In this document: positions 42,880-51,456 of the stretch, one piece after another | Layout of the letters: each line of letters begins with the position of its first letter | Position numbering within the stretch: position 1 is the first letter of the stretch | Assembly (NCBI RefSeq): GCF_016461705.1 | Contig: NZ_JAEMHW010000002.1 | Location: 558,001 to 622,000 of the forward strand | Source of the DNA: Streptococcus vicugnae | Lineage (GTDB): Bacteria; Bacillota; Bacilli; Lactobacillales; Streptococcaceae | Length of the DNA stretch: 64,000 nt | Direction: 5' to 3' | Position numbers and translations under genes: made by a program | The notes under the pieces: model-generated | Told to the model about the DNA's origin: nothing | What the model saw: the letters and a program-made list of their open reading frames with translations, nothing else | Databases searched by the model: none

Positions 42880-43482
42880 TTAGCTGTTTTTCTTGTAAAT
42901 ATCGAAGTTAAATTGATCCCCAACTAAATCAATTGTTGTCGCTTTCAAAAAGATGTCAGCATCGTTTTTCAAGTTCTGAATATTGATATTAATAACAGAT
43001 TCTTTCGGTAAAACTTCAACAAAATTTGGTAGGTCAACACTTGATTTTAAGTATTTCAAAACTTCTGATTCTGGCAATGTGAGTGTTCCAACTGAAAATG
43101 AGGTAATTTTTAACTGAATTGCGCCTGATTCTAGGCGACTTGGTTGGAAATAAATATAAAGTGGCACTTCATAACCCAAAAAAGTATATGTTCCCTCAAA
43201 CATAATGGCTGATGAAGTTGCGTAAACACTGTAAGATGAATTTTTAGTCTGATAATCTTTCAAATAAGCCGCCACCGTATCATTTAACTGTTCACGAGTT
43301 GTTGAAACCGTCCCTACTTTGACACTCTCTACTTTCTTTGACGTAATACTTTGTGCCGCAGGTTCTCTGACTTGAATCAAGCGACTAGCAATCACTCCCA
43401 CAAAAGCAATATTAACTGCTAAAATGAGAAGAAAGCCCCACTTCCACCAATTAGTCTTTGTTCCATTCTTTTTTAGTTTCAT
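42880..43482 (-). CDS. YpmS-family (DUF2140) membrane-anchored protein
   Basis: The 200-residue protein has a basic N-terminus, one membrane helix (about 14-34) and an extracellular DUF2140 domain with QLNDTVAAYLKDYQ and LYIYFQPSRLESGAIQLKI. Function is unknown; in Bacillus and streptococci it is paired with the GDSL hydrolase YpmR, as here, where the two genes overlap by 32 bp. The pair is likely to act on lipids or lipoteichoic components outside the membrane, which is inference from context. Confidence 0.85.
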   Translation of the reverse strand: MKLKKNGTKTNWWKWGFLLILAVNIAFVGVIASRLIQVREPAAQSITSKKVESVKVGTVSTTREQLNDTVAAYLKDYQTKNSSYSVYATSSAIMFEGTYTFLGYEVPLYIYFQPSRLESGAIQLKITSFSVGTLTLPESEVLKYLKSSVDLPNFVEVLPKESVININIQNLKNDADIFLKATTIDLVGDQFNFDIYKKNS

Positions 43483-44299
43483 TGATTTTCTCCATTGTTA
43501 CATCTGACATAATTTGATAGCCAATATTATTTGGGTGGAAATGATCTCCACTGAATAAAGCATCATTGATAACCGTTGTTTGATCACCAGATGTCGACAC
43601 AATTCCTTCTTGACCATCAATTCCTTTGTAAATCTGATCGTTGATTGGAACGAAGTAAACATTATCATAGTCTTCCGTCACACTTTCAGTAGCATCATTC
43701 CAATCGTTGATAATATCTTGCATTTCCGTCATTTCAGGGAAATTCAAATAAAAGGGATTATAAATTCCCAAAATATAAATCGGCAAGTCTTCATTTTCCG
43801 TACGAGCAAGTTCGATAATTTGGCGCAAACGCTCTTGATAAGATTTGGCAGGCTTCTTAAAAGTAGAAACTGATAGTTTCGTCAAATGCTTACGAATCAC
43901 CGCCATAACATCGTTACCACCGACAGTCAAAGTCATCATATCCGCTTTTTCTAGGGATTTTTGAATGTCTTGCTTATCCTTCATTCGTGTCAAAATCTGT
44001 TGGCTGGTATTTCCTGAGACCCCGTAGTTATCGTAAGAAACTTGATAGTTATAAGTATCTGTTAAACTTTGGGATAAAATTGGAACAAATCCACCTTGAT
44101 TAGTAGTATCCCCGACTCCTTCTGTCAAAGAGTCCCCAATAGCCACATAACGAAATTGTTTGGCTTCTTGAGCCAAGAAATCTTTTTTCGTCAACTCCGA
44201 ATCTGACTTTGGAATTAAAACATTAAAAATGACAATAAACAGAAGAAGGCTTGCCAAAAAGAAAGCAAACCCAGTTAAAAAATTCTTTTTTTTATTCAT
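43451..44299 (-). CDS. SGNH/GDSL-family hydrolase (YpmR-like)
   Basis: The 282-residue protein has an N-terminal membrane anchor (about 6-28) and an SGNH hydrolase domain. Block I is [11 protein letters not shown] (nucleophile Ser), block [12 protein letters not shown] (Gly/Asn of the oxyanion hole) and block [13 protein letters not shown] (Asp and His). It is an extracellular esterase or lipase of unknown substrate. ATG 44299 (MNKKKNF) is chosen over 44317 as the extended start lies further inside degV; the overlap with degV is 8 bp. Confidence 0.9.
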   Translation of the reverse strand: MNKKKNFLTGFAFFLASLLLFIVIFNVLIPKSDSELTKKDFLAQEAKQFRYVAIGDSLTEGVGDTTNQGGFVPILSQSLTDTYNYQVSYDNYGVSGNTSQQILTRMKDKQDIQKSLEKADMMTLTVGGNDVMAVIRKHLTKLSVSTFKKPAKSYQERLRQIIELARTENEDLPIYILGIYNPFYLNFPEMTEMQDIINDWNDATESVTEDYDNVYFVPINDQIYKGIDGQEGIVSTSGDQTTVINDALFSGDHFHPNNIGYQIMSDVTMEKINETKKEWNKD

Positions 44300-45128
44300 A
44301 GCGTACCATAACCGCAAAAGCGTCTTCTCCAGTGTGCGTTTGAATGATTGAACCAGTTTCTAAAACAGCAATTGGTGCACCCAAAACTTGCAGTTTTTCT
44401 TTGAAACCATTAGCCATATCTGCTGTTCCGCAGTATGAAATACCGATTTCAGCTACTTTCTTGTTAGAAGCATGCTCAATAAAGCTATCTAGCCATTTGT
44501 TAAATGTTTTAACACCACGGCCTTTGATAACTGTGTTTAATTCGCAATCAACCATTTCCATAACAACTCGAATGTTAAGGAGTGAACTAAGAAGACCCGT
44601 TACACGCCCAATACGTCCACCTTTTACCAAATTTTCAAGCGTTGACACGCCAATAAAAAGTTCTGATTTTTGACGAACTTCTTCAACTTTTGCAAGAACT
44701 TCTTCTAAGCTTGCACCTTCTTGGGCTAATTTGGCAGCTTGAACAACTTGGAATTTTTGGCATTGGTCAGTAAATGTTGAATCGATAACAGTGACATCTG
44801 CCCCAGCTAGATTAGCCCCTTGACGAGCTGCTTCAACTGTTCCTGAAAGAGTATGTGTAATGTGAATAGAAACGATGTGTTCGGCACCATTTTTCATCAG
44901 ATTTTCATAAACTTCTGCAAAGACGCCAACTGGTGGTTGGCTTGTTTTAGGCAATTCCTTACTATTGCGCATCATGTTAAGGAATTTTCCTTCTTCTTTC
45001 ATGTCGTTGTCAGAATAAACAACACCATCAATCATTACTGACAATGGCACAACTGTAATGTCATATTTTTCAACTAATTCTGGTTCAATCGTTAAAGATG
45101 AATCTGTAACAATTTTAATTTTACTCAT
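44292..45128 (-). CDS. DegV-family fatty-acid-binding protein
   Basis: The 278-residue protein has the DegV fold: [25 protein letters not shown] at the N-terminus, the [14 protein letters not shown] block and [14 protein letters not shown]. Family members bind fatty acids, and FakB proteins deliver them to the kinase FakA; whether this one works with FakA is not known. It heads a degV-ypmR-ypmS operon. Confidence 0.9.
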   Translation of the reverse strand: MSKIKIVTDSSLTIEPELVEKYDITVVPLSVMIDGVVYSDNDMKEEGKFLNMMRNSKELPKTSQPPVGVFAEVYENLMKNGAEHIVSIHITHTLSGTVEAARQGANLAGADVTVIDSTFTDQCQKFQVVQAAKLAQEGASLEEVLAKVEEVRQKSELFIGVSTLENLVKGGRIGRVTGLLSSLLNIRVVMEMVDCELNTVIKGRGVKTFNKWLDSFIEHASNKKVAEIGISYCGTADMANGFKEKLQVLGAPIAVLETGSIIQTHTGEDAFAVMVRYE

Positions 45129-45238
45129 TTTTTATCCTATCATACTTTCAAAACTTTATATCAAAATTTATCCTAACATTCATTATACCAAATTTTTAGC
45201 AGTTAGGGGACATTTTATAAAAGGCTATCTTATCGACA

Positions 45239-45265
45239 AAAAAAGAAGCACCTAGGCTTCTTTTT
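45239..45265 (-). terminator. Terminator of recN
   Basis: AAAAAGAAGC and GCTTCTTTTT pair around six bases, overlapping the recN stop codon. Confidence 0.85.
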
Positions 45266-46922
45266 ATTTCTTCAATAATTCACGCGCTTGTTCGCGAGCC
45301 ATTTCGGTAATATCACTACCGGCAAGCATTTTAGCGATTTCTTCCACTCGTTCTTCTTCGGTCAATAGACGAACCGTTGAAACAGTCGTATTTTCATCGC
45401 TACGTTTTTCGATGAAGAATTGATAATCAGCAATAGCAATCACTTGTGGCAAATGTGAGATTGCCAAAACTTGGCCATGACTACCAATTTTATAGATTTT
45501 TTGAGCAATAGCTTGCGCTACACGTCCTGATACTCCTGTATCAACCTCGTCAAAGACAATACTTGTCTTATCTTCTTTACGTGAAAAGGCCGATTTAATC
45601 GCAAGCATCAAGCGAGAAATTTCACCACCAGAAGCTACTTTTACCAAAGGTTTGAAACCTTCACCAGGATTGGTAGAGATATAAAATTCAATAGCTTCAT
45701 TACCGTCACGGTTGAATTTTCCTTTAGTGAATTGAACCTGAAAATCTGCTTTTTCCATGTATAGATCAGCTAATTCCTGCTTAATTTCTGCTTCCAAATT
45801 CTTCGCAAGTGCATGACGTTCTTGGCTGAGATTTTCAGCAGCAACAATCAATTCTTTTTCCAGGCGTTTGAGCTCTTTTTCCATATCATCAGACGACTCA
45901 TCATTTCCAGTTAAAAGATTGTACTCTTTAGTGATATTCTCGTAATAATCCAAAACATCATCAACACTGCCACCGTATTTTCGAGTAATGCTGTAAATCA
46001 CTTCTAAGCGGGCTTCAATCTGTTGCAAACTACCAGCATCAAAATCAAGCTCATCAATAACATCACCTAAGTGCTTAGTCACTTCTTCTAAAATATAATA
46101 AGCTTCAGAAACATTTGATGACATATCTTTGTAATCCGCATCGAATTCTTCCAAGGTCATCAAGTCGTTCATAGCTGAACGAATGTTTGACAAACTTGAA
46201 AACTCTTCATCATCAAGCATGACATAAGCATTGGTTAATGTGTCTGCGATATGTTTGTGATTTAACAACTTATCACGTTTTTGGTTTAGAGCTTGGTCTT
46301 CACCTGATTTTAGGGCAGCTGCTTCAATCTCTGCAATTTGAAATTCCAGCATTTCAATACGCGCTTTGTGCTCTTGTTCATTTTTTTGTTTTGTTAAAAC
46401 ACGTTTACGTAAGCTACGGTAACTTTCAAAAAGTTCTTGATATTGCTTTTTAACCGTAGCAAAATGACCGTCTCCAAACTCATCAAGCATGCGAATATGC
46501 ATATTTGGCTTCATTAGTTCCTCTTGGTCATGTTGGCCATGGATATCAACCAAATATTGCCCAACAGCTCGAAGAGTTGTCAAATTAACCATCTGACCAT
46601 TAATGCGACCAATTGAACGACCATTTTGCAAAATTTCACGGCGAATAATAAGTTCTTCTGTCACCTCAATGCCGTTTTCTTCCAAAATTTGCGTTAATGC
46701 AGGATTTTCACCAACCGAAAAAAGACCTTCAATTTCAGCTTTATTAGCCCCGTGTCGAATGACATCAAGACTCGCACGTGCCCCAAGCATGAGGTTCATG
46801 GCATCAATAATAATAGACTTCCCTGCACCAGTTTCACCTGTCAAAACTGTCATGCCATTTTCAAAAGTTAAGGAAATCTCCTCAATAATGGCAAAATTTT
46901 TAATGGAAATTTCTAAAAGCAT
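45264..46922 (-). CDS. recN: DNA repair protein RecN
   Basis: RecN is an SMC-like ATPase acting early in double-strand break repair. The 552-residue protein has Walker A in LTGETGAGKSIIIDA, a long central coiled coil (about 150-370), the signature VASGGEISRLMLAIK and Walker B TSIVFDEVDTGVSG. It lies 13 bp after argR in the widely conserved argR-recN arrangement and ends the xseA-xseB-ispA-tlyA-argR-recN run. Confidence 0.97.
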   Translation of the reverse strand: MLLEISIKNFAIIEEISLTFENGMTVLTGETGAGKSIIIDAMNLMLGARASLDVIRHGANKAEIEGLFSVGENPALTQILEENGIEVTEELIIRREILQNGRSIGRINGQMVNLTTLRAVGQYLVDIHGQHDQEELMKPNMHIRMLDEFGDGHFATVKKQYQELFESYRSLRKRVLTKQKNEQEHKARIEMLEFQIAEIEAAALKSGEDQALNQKRDKLLNHKHIADTLTNAYVMLDDEEFSSLSNIRSAMNDLMTLEEFDADYKDMSSNVSEAYYILEEVTKHLGDVIDELDFDAGSLQQIEARLEVIYSITRKYGGSVDDVLDYYENITKEYNLLTGNDESSDDMEKELKRLEKELIVAAENLSQERHALAKNLEAEIKQELADLYMEKADFQVQFTKGKFNRDGNEAIEFYISTNPGEGFKPLVKVASGGEISRLMLAIKSAFSRKEDKTSIVFDEVDTGVSGRVAQAIAQKIYKIGSHGQVLAISHLPQVIAIADYQFFIEKRSDENTTVSTVRLLTEEERVEEIAKMLAGSDITEMAREQARELLKK

Positions 46923-46935
46923 AGAACGACCTTTC

Positions 46936-47406
46936 TTATTTGTGGTCTGTCATCCATTTACGAACTTCTTGGCGAATGGCTGCAGCACCCTCAGCTGTTT
47001 TTGTAACTACTAACAAACTATCATCATCAGCAATCACACTAAAAAGACTGTCCTTGAAATCTTCCAACAAGAAACGTTTAATCAAGCGGCTATTTCCTGG
47101 AATAACATCAAGGTTAATCATATTTTCAAGACCTACTGTTTCCTCTGAGACGGCAAGAACAGTGCTTTTAATTGGGACAGATACTTGCCCAACTTTTTTT
47201 GTTTTATCTTTTGAGAGGCCATAAATATAAGGACCATCAACCGATGGGACTTTGATGATACCAATTTCATTCATATCACGTGAAATGGTAGCTTGAGTCA
47301 AAGTTAATCCTTCAGCTTCAAGTAATTCTAGCAAATCATGCTGTGTCTCAACAGCATTTTCAGCAACAATCTTTTTAATTAATTCTAAACGTTCACTCTT
47401 TTTCAT
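46936..47406 (-). CDS. argR: Arginine repressor ArgR/AhrC
   Basis: A 156-residue arginine-dependent regulator. The N-terminal winged helix (residues 1-65) shows LTLTQATISRDMNEIGIIKV; the C-terminal oligomerisation and arginine-binding domain (about 80-150) ends SVIADDDSLLVVTKTAEGA. The loop IADDDS differs from the common GTIAGDDT of many ArgR proteins. Lactic acid bacteria often have several ArgR paralogues with different roles; this is the recN-linked one. argF with an ARG-like site lies 13 kb away. It overlaps tlyA by 14 bp. Confidence 0.92.
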   Translation of the reverse strand: MKKSERLELIKKIVAENAVETQHDLLELLEAEGLTLTQATISRDMNEIGIIKVPSVDGPYIYGLSKDKTKKVGQVSVPIKSTVLAVSEETVGLENMINLDVIPGNSRLIKRFLLEDFKDSLFSVIADDDSLLVVTKTAEGAAAIRQEVRKWMTDHK

Positions 47407-48217
47407 CTTTAAATTCCTTATGCGCTTTTTCTACAATTTCTGGAATCACAGTTACCACCAAATTTTGAGCATCAGCTGATTTTTCTAGATGAGCCAAAAA
47501 TTCAATATTTCCATGACCACCTTGGATAGGTGAAAAATCAAGTCCCTTAACTGTAAATCCGTAATCGACAGCAAAACTTGTCACTGTTTCCAAAACTTTT
47601 TGGTGAACAGCTTTGTCACGAATAATACCATTTTTACCAATTTGATCACGCCCAGCTTCAAATTGTGGTTTAATAAGCGCCACGACCTGACCATTATCAG
47701 CCAAAATATTGTGAAGTGCTGGCAAAATCAAATTTAATGAAATAAAGCTAACGTCTATACTAGCAAAAGTTGGTTGGCCTTCTGTAAAATCAGCCAATTC
47801 TGCATAGCGGAAATTGTATTGTTCCATACTACGAACGCGTTCGTCTTGACGAAGTTTCCATACCAATTGGTTGGTACCAACATCAACTGCATAAACTAAT
47901 TTCGCACCATTTTGCAACATCACATCGGTAAAACCACCTGTTGAAGCTCCGATATCAATTGTTGTTTGGCCGTCAACAGAAATACCAAAAACTTGCAAAG
48001 CCTTTTCAAGTTTTAACCCACCACGGCTAACGTATTTAAGCTTTTCACCTTTTAATTTCAATTCTGTTGCATCATCAATTTTTTCACCTGGTTTATCATA
48101 ACGTTCGCCGTTAATAACATTAACAACCAAACCAGCCATTACTCCACGTTTTGCCTGCTCACGTGTCTCAAAAAGCCCTTGTTTATAGGCTAGTACATCA
48201 ACTCTTTCCTTAGGCAT
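47393..48217 (-). CDS. tlyA: TlyA-family rRNA 2'-O-methyltransferase
   Basis: The 274-residue protein has an N-terminal S4 RNA-binding domain (MPKERVDVLAYKQGLFETREQAKRG region) and an FtsJ-like SAM methyltransferase domain (TIDIGASTGGFTDVMLQNGA, KIAL-like VALIKPQFEAGRD). TlyA proteins methylate riboses in 16S and 23S rRNA; the older name hemolysin is misleading. It overlaps ispA by 8 bp and argR by 14 bp. Confidence 0.93.
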   Translation of the reverse strand: MPKERVDVLAYKQGLFETREQAKRGVMAGLVVNVINGERYDKPGEKIDDATELKLKGEKLKYVSRGGLKLEKALQVFGISVDGQTTIDIGASTGGFTDVMLQNGAKLVYAVDVGTNQLVWKLRQDERVRSMEQYNFRYAELADFTEGQPTFASIDVSFISLNLILPALHNILADNGQVVALIKPQFEAGRDQIGKNGIIRDKAVHQKVLETVTSFAVDYGFTVKGLDFSPIQGGHGNIEFLAHLEKSADAQNLVVTVIPEIVEKAHKEFKDEKE

Positions 48218-49079
48218 TTAGTCGTAACCTTTCTATCATTTCTGTGATTTTTTCTGCATGCAATCCATGAGTTTTTGAGAGGTTTTTGAAAATCACTAGC
48301 GCTTGATTAAGGGATTGATCCAAAATATCATAAGATTTTTCCAAACCAAGCAAACTTGGGTAAGTCGCTTTGTCAGCTAGTAAATCTTTTTTCGGTGTTT
48401 TTCCAATTTCTTCAAAACTTGCTGTCACATCTAAGATATCATCACGAACCTGGAAAGCAAGACCAATCAAGCTACCAGCTTTACGCAAATTAGCAAGTTC
48501 TTCATCTGCAACACCAGCAACAATTCCTGCTGCCACAACAGGGAAAGTCAACAATTTTCCTGTTTTATTAGCATGAATCAATTGTAATTCTGAAAGGCTA
48601 AGCTTACGCTCTTCACCTTTCATATCAAGCATTTGACCACCAACCATGCCATAAGTACCTGAAGCATGCGACAATTCTGCAATCAATCGAACTTTGACAT
48701 CAGCTGGTAGCGCAGCATTTGCCACCAAATCAAATGGGTCTAAAAAGAGACTATCTCCTGCTAAAATCGCTGTCGCTTCATCAAATTTTTTGTGATTTGT
48801 TAAACGTCCACGACGATAATCATCATCATCCATAGCTGGTAAGTCATCATGAATCAAACTACCTGTGTGAATCATTTCAAGGGCAGCAGCCACATCATAA
48901 TGAGCATCTGTCAACGACAACCCAAATCCTTCTAGTAATTCTAGAAAAATCAATGGACGGATACGTTTTCCACCAGCATCAACAGAGTATAAAATTGACT
49001 CAATCAAATCTGGCGAAACCAGCTCTTTTTGTTCATAATAACGGTGAATGGCTTGACTAATTTTACTTATTTTATCCAT
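48210..49079 (-). CDS. ispA: Farnesyl/geranyl diphosphate synthase
   Basis: IspA condenses isopentenyl diphosphate with allylic diphosphates to make farnesyl diphosphate, the precursor of undecaprenyl phosphate. The 289-residue protein has the first aspartate-rich motif in IHDDLPAMDDDDYRRG, the second in QVRDDILDV, and GGKRIRPL. It shares one base with xseB upstream (the xseB stop and ispA start overlap), a standard arrangement. Confidence 0.95.
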   Translation of the reverse strand: MDKISKISQAIHRYYEQKELVSPDLIESILYSVDAGGKRIRPLIFLELLEGFGLSLTDAHYDVAAALEMIHTGSLIHDDLPAMDDDDYRRGRLTNHKKFDEATAILAGDSLFLDPFDLVANAALPADVKVRLIAELSHASGTYGMVGGQMLDMKGEERKLSLSELQLIHANKTGKLLTFPVVAAGIVAGVADEELANLRKAGSLIGLAFQVRDDILDVTASFEEIGKTPKKDLLADKATYPSLLGLEKSYDILDQSLNQALVIFKNLSKTHGLHAEKITEMIERLRLNA

Positions 49080-49294
49080 TAGACATCCATTTCTGTTTCT
49101 GTCCCATCAGCTTGCATCACTTTAACAAGTGTTTTTTCAGCTGAATCTAGTGTTTTTTGCAATTCTTTTGAGAGAAGCATTCCTTTTTGGAATTCAGCAA
49201 TAGCATCTTCCAAAGCAACGTCACCATTTTCAAGTTTTGTCACAATCGCTTCTAAATCTTGTAAATTTTCTTCAAATGTTTTTTTACTTGGCAT
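49079..49294 (-). CDS. xseB: Exodeoxyribonuclease VII small subunit
   Basis: The 71-residue helical protein has the XseB signature [35 protein letters not shown]. It binds the XseA tail in the complex that degrades single-stranded DNA from both ends. It overlaps xseA by 11 bp and ispA by 1 bp. Confidence 0.96.
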   Translation of the reverse strand: MPSKKTFEENLQDLEAIVTKLENGDVALEDAIAEFQKGMLLSKELQKTLDSAEKTLVKVMQADGTETEMDV

Positions 49295-50612
49295 CTTTTA
49301 CCTCCACTTCAAGTTGACCGTCTTTTAATTGAACGCTTAATTGGTCGCCTTGCTTAACGTCCCTTACGCTTGAAATCACTTTTCCATCTTTTTGCACCAT
49401 AGCATAACCTCTAGCGATAATTCGGCTAGTATCCAAAGATAACAGAGCATCCTGAGCCTTTTCAAACCGAGCTAATTTGCTATCATATTGGCTAGTCATA
49501 TTTGATAACAAGAGACGTTTTAAGCTCTGCAATTTATCCTGATAATGTTTAATCTGACTGTCAAAATCCATAGCAATCAAACGCTGATGCAACAACTCTT
49601 GACGCTGTTTAGCTTGATTAAATTGATTTTGCATGGTATTTGTCAAAGACATGGTCAAACGATCTAACTTTTGAACATAACCATCATACAAACGTTCAGG
49701 TTGTCTAAAAATGACCGAATTAGCTAATTTATCAAGTCGTTCTTGATTTTGTTTGATGCGACGAAGACTAGCTTGATACATACGATTATCGCGTTCAGTA
49801 ATCCACGAAATAATATCAGCTTTAGTCACCGGAGTAGCAAGCTCAGCTGCTGCTGTTGGTGTTGCTGCCCTACGGTCAGCCACGTAATCTGCCAAAGTCG
49901 TATCCGTCTCATGACCAACACTAGAAATAACTGGCAAGCGAGATTCAAAAATCGCTTGTACAACAATTTCTTCGTTAAAAGCCCATAAGTCTTCGATAGA
50001 ACCACCACCACGACCAATAATCAAAAGGTCCAAGTCATCACGGTCATTTGCCTTTGCAATATTAGCAGCAACTTCCTGACTAGCTCCTTCCCCCTGAACT
50101 TTCGTTGGAAAAAGAAGAATTTCGACTCCTGGAAAACGACGAGACACTGTCGTAATAATATCTCGAATAACAGCTCCACTAGGACTAGTTACCACGCCGA
50201 TTTTTTTAACAAATTGAGGTAAGGGGTGTTTATGACGATCATCAAAATAACCAGCCTCTGCCAATTTTTTCTTTAATTGTTCAAATTGAATCGCTAAAGC
50301 ACCAATACCATCTGGCTCTGCTTTTTCAATAATAATAGAATATGATCCACTTGGTTCATAAAGTTGGACACGTCCCACAACATTGATTTTCATACCTTCT
50401 TCAAGCTCAAAACCAAGTTTTTTAAAAGTCCCTGCCCACATAGTCGCCTGAATAACCGCATTTTCATCTTTCAATGAAAAATATTGGTGTGTCGGACGAC
50501 GTCGGAAATTGGAAACCTGACCTGTCAAATAAACGCGTTCCAAATAAGGATCACGATCAAACTTCAATTTAAGGTATTTTGTCAAAATCGAAACACTTAA
50601 ATAATCTGACAT
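49284..50612 (-). CDS. xseA: Exodeoxyribonuclease VII large subunit
   Basis: The 442-residue protein has an N-terminal OB fold (about 1-100), the catalytic domain with [32 protein letters not shown] and [27 protein letters not shown], a long coiled-coil region that docks XseB subunits, and a C-terminal segment. Length is full. It is the first gene of the xseA-xseB-ispA-tlyA-argR-recN operon. Confidence 0.97.
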   Translation of the reverse strand: MSDYLSVSILTKYLKLKFDRDPYLERVYLTGQVSNFRRRPTHQYFSLKDENAVIQATMWAGTFKKLGFELEEGMKINVVGRVQLYEPSGSYSIIIEKAEPDGIGALAIQFEQLKKKLAEAGYFDDRHKHPLPQFVKKIGVVTSPSGAVIRDIITTVSRRFPGVEILLFPTKVQGEGASQEVAANIAKANDRDDLDLLIIGRGGGSIEDLWAFNEEIVVQAIFESRLPVISSVGHETDTTLADYVADRRAATPTAAAELATPVTKADIISWITERDNRMYQASLRRIKQNQERLDKLANSVIFRQPERLYDGYVQKLDRLTMSLTNTMQNQFNQAKQRQELLHQRLIAMDFDSQIKHYQDKLQSLKRLLLSNMTSQYDSKLARFEKAQDALLSLDTSRIIARGYAMVQKDGKVISSVRDVKQGDQLSVQLKDGQLEVEVKDAK

Positions 50613-50693
50613 AACAGGCTCCTTTCCTTATTTTTTCTAGCTTTATACAATTTTTGCATATCACTATTATTATATCAAATATCTTAAAAAAAA

Positions 50694-50820
50694 ACTGTCC
50701 AGTGGACAGTTTTTTCATGAGCTTGAAAATTAGAAAGCGAGTCATGTCCAGTGGACAGTTTTTTCACGAGCCTGAAAATTAGAAAGCGAGTTATGTCTAA
50801 TAGACATTTTTTCATTTTGA
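50694..50820. repeat. Tandem hairpin repeat, locus B (three 49-bp steps)
   Basis: Hairpins at 50694-50712 (AACTGTCC/GGACAGTT), 50746-50758 (TGTCC/GGACA) and 50795-50807 (TGTCTA/TAGACA) are spaced exactly 49 bp. Each is followed on the plus strand by TTTTTTCA(T/C)GAGC and the linker GAAAATTAGAAAGCGAGT. Locus A on the minus strand has the same order of hairpin, T-run, CATGAGC-like and GAGCGAGT blocks. It lies between xseA and the YkuD gene; the latter's stop is at its edge. Confidence 0.85.
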
Positions 50821-51393
50821 TTAGTGGATACTAACAATGGTACCTTCGGGCATCTTCTCAAAAAGCCATTTGGCATCTTCTTTGGACAACCTCACATTGC
50901 CATCTGTACATGCTGTTCCAATTTTTTTAGTTTCTCCTTTCAAAACCTTGCCTTTCCAATCTGTCGGAAAACTTTGAAACTGAAAAGCTCCATGATCCTT
51001 AAACGATACCCAGTAACATCGTCCACGATTTAAGCTGTCATCATAAGTAAATTCCTCACGTTCAGCTTCGATAGCAAATTTTCCAGTTGGTGTTGGCGTC
51101 TCTTTAGCACCTGTAGATACCTTAGTTTTAAAAATGACTTTATTACCAGAATAAACAATCATTTTTTGTTGTGATATAGAGACCAAAATACTCAACTGGT
51201 CGTATTTTGACAAATCTGGATAAACCTTATCAACCTTAGGTTTCTTAATAGCTTTCCCCAAAGTACTCTCATCAATTCTCACCTCAGCTGATTGATGAGT
51301 CACTAACAGTTGTCGACAAAGACCATAAGCAACCACTAAATTAGCAAGAGTCAAAAGTAAAACCAAAACTCTTTTTGACAACTTCTTTCGCAT
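50821..51393 (-). CDS. YkuD-fold (L,D-transpeptidase-like) membrane-anchored protein
   Basis: The 190-residue protein has an N-terminal membrane helix (about 8-27) and an extracellular YkuD domain (about 65-190; ILVSISQQKMIVYSGNK, STGAKETPTPTGKFAI). In active L,D-transpeptidases the end of the domain has a His before the S-H-G-C motif. Here the corresponding places read FQSFP and ACTDGNVRLS, so the His and the catalytic Cys appear replaced by Asp and Asn, with a Cys at 162 four residues earlier. It may be an inactive relative or use Cys162. Monocistronic. Confidence 0.8.
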   Translation of the reverse strand: MRKKLSKRVLVLLLTLANLVVAYGLCRQLLVTHQSAEVRIDESTLGKAIKKPKVDKVYPDLSKYDQLSILVSISQQKMIVYSGNKVIFKTKVSTGAKETPTPTGKFAIEAEREEFTYDDSLNRGRCYWVSFKDHGAFQFQSFPTDWKGKVLKGETKKIGTACTDGNVRLSKEDAKWLFEKMPEGTIVSIH

Positions 51394-51417
51394 TTTCCCT
51401 TTTCCCTAACATTTACT

Positions 51418-51441
51418 CCACCACATTTTACATTTTGGTGG
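51418..51441 (-). terminator. Hairpin after the secreted-protein gene
   Basis: CCACC and GGTGG pair around a 14-nt loop a short way after the stop; no clear T-run, so it is a weak terminator candidate. Confidence 0.4.
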
Positions 51442-51456
51442 AAGTAACCTCTCCTT

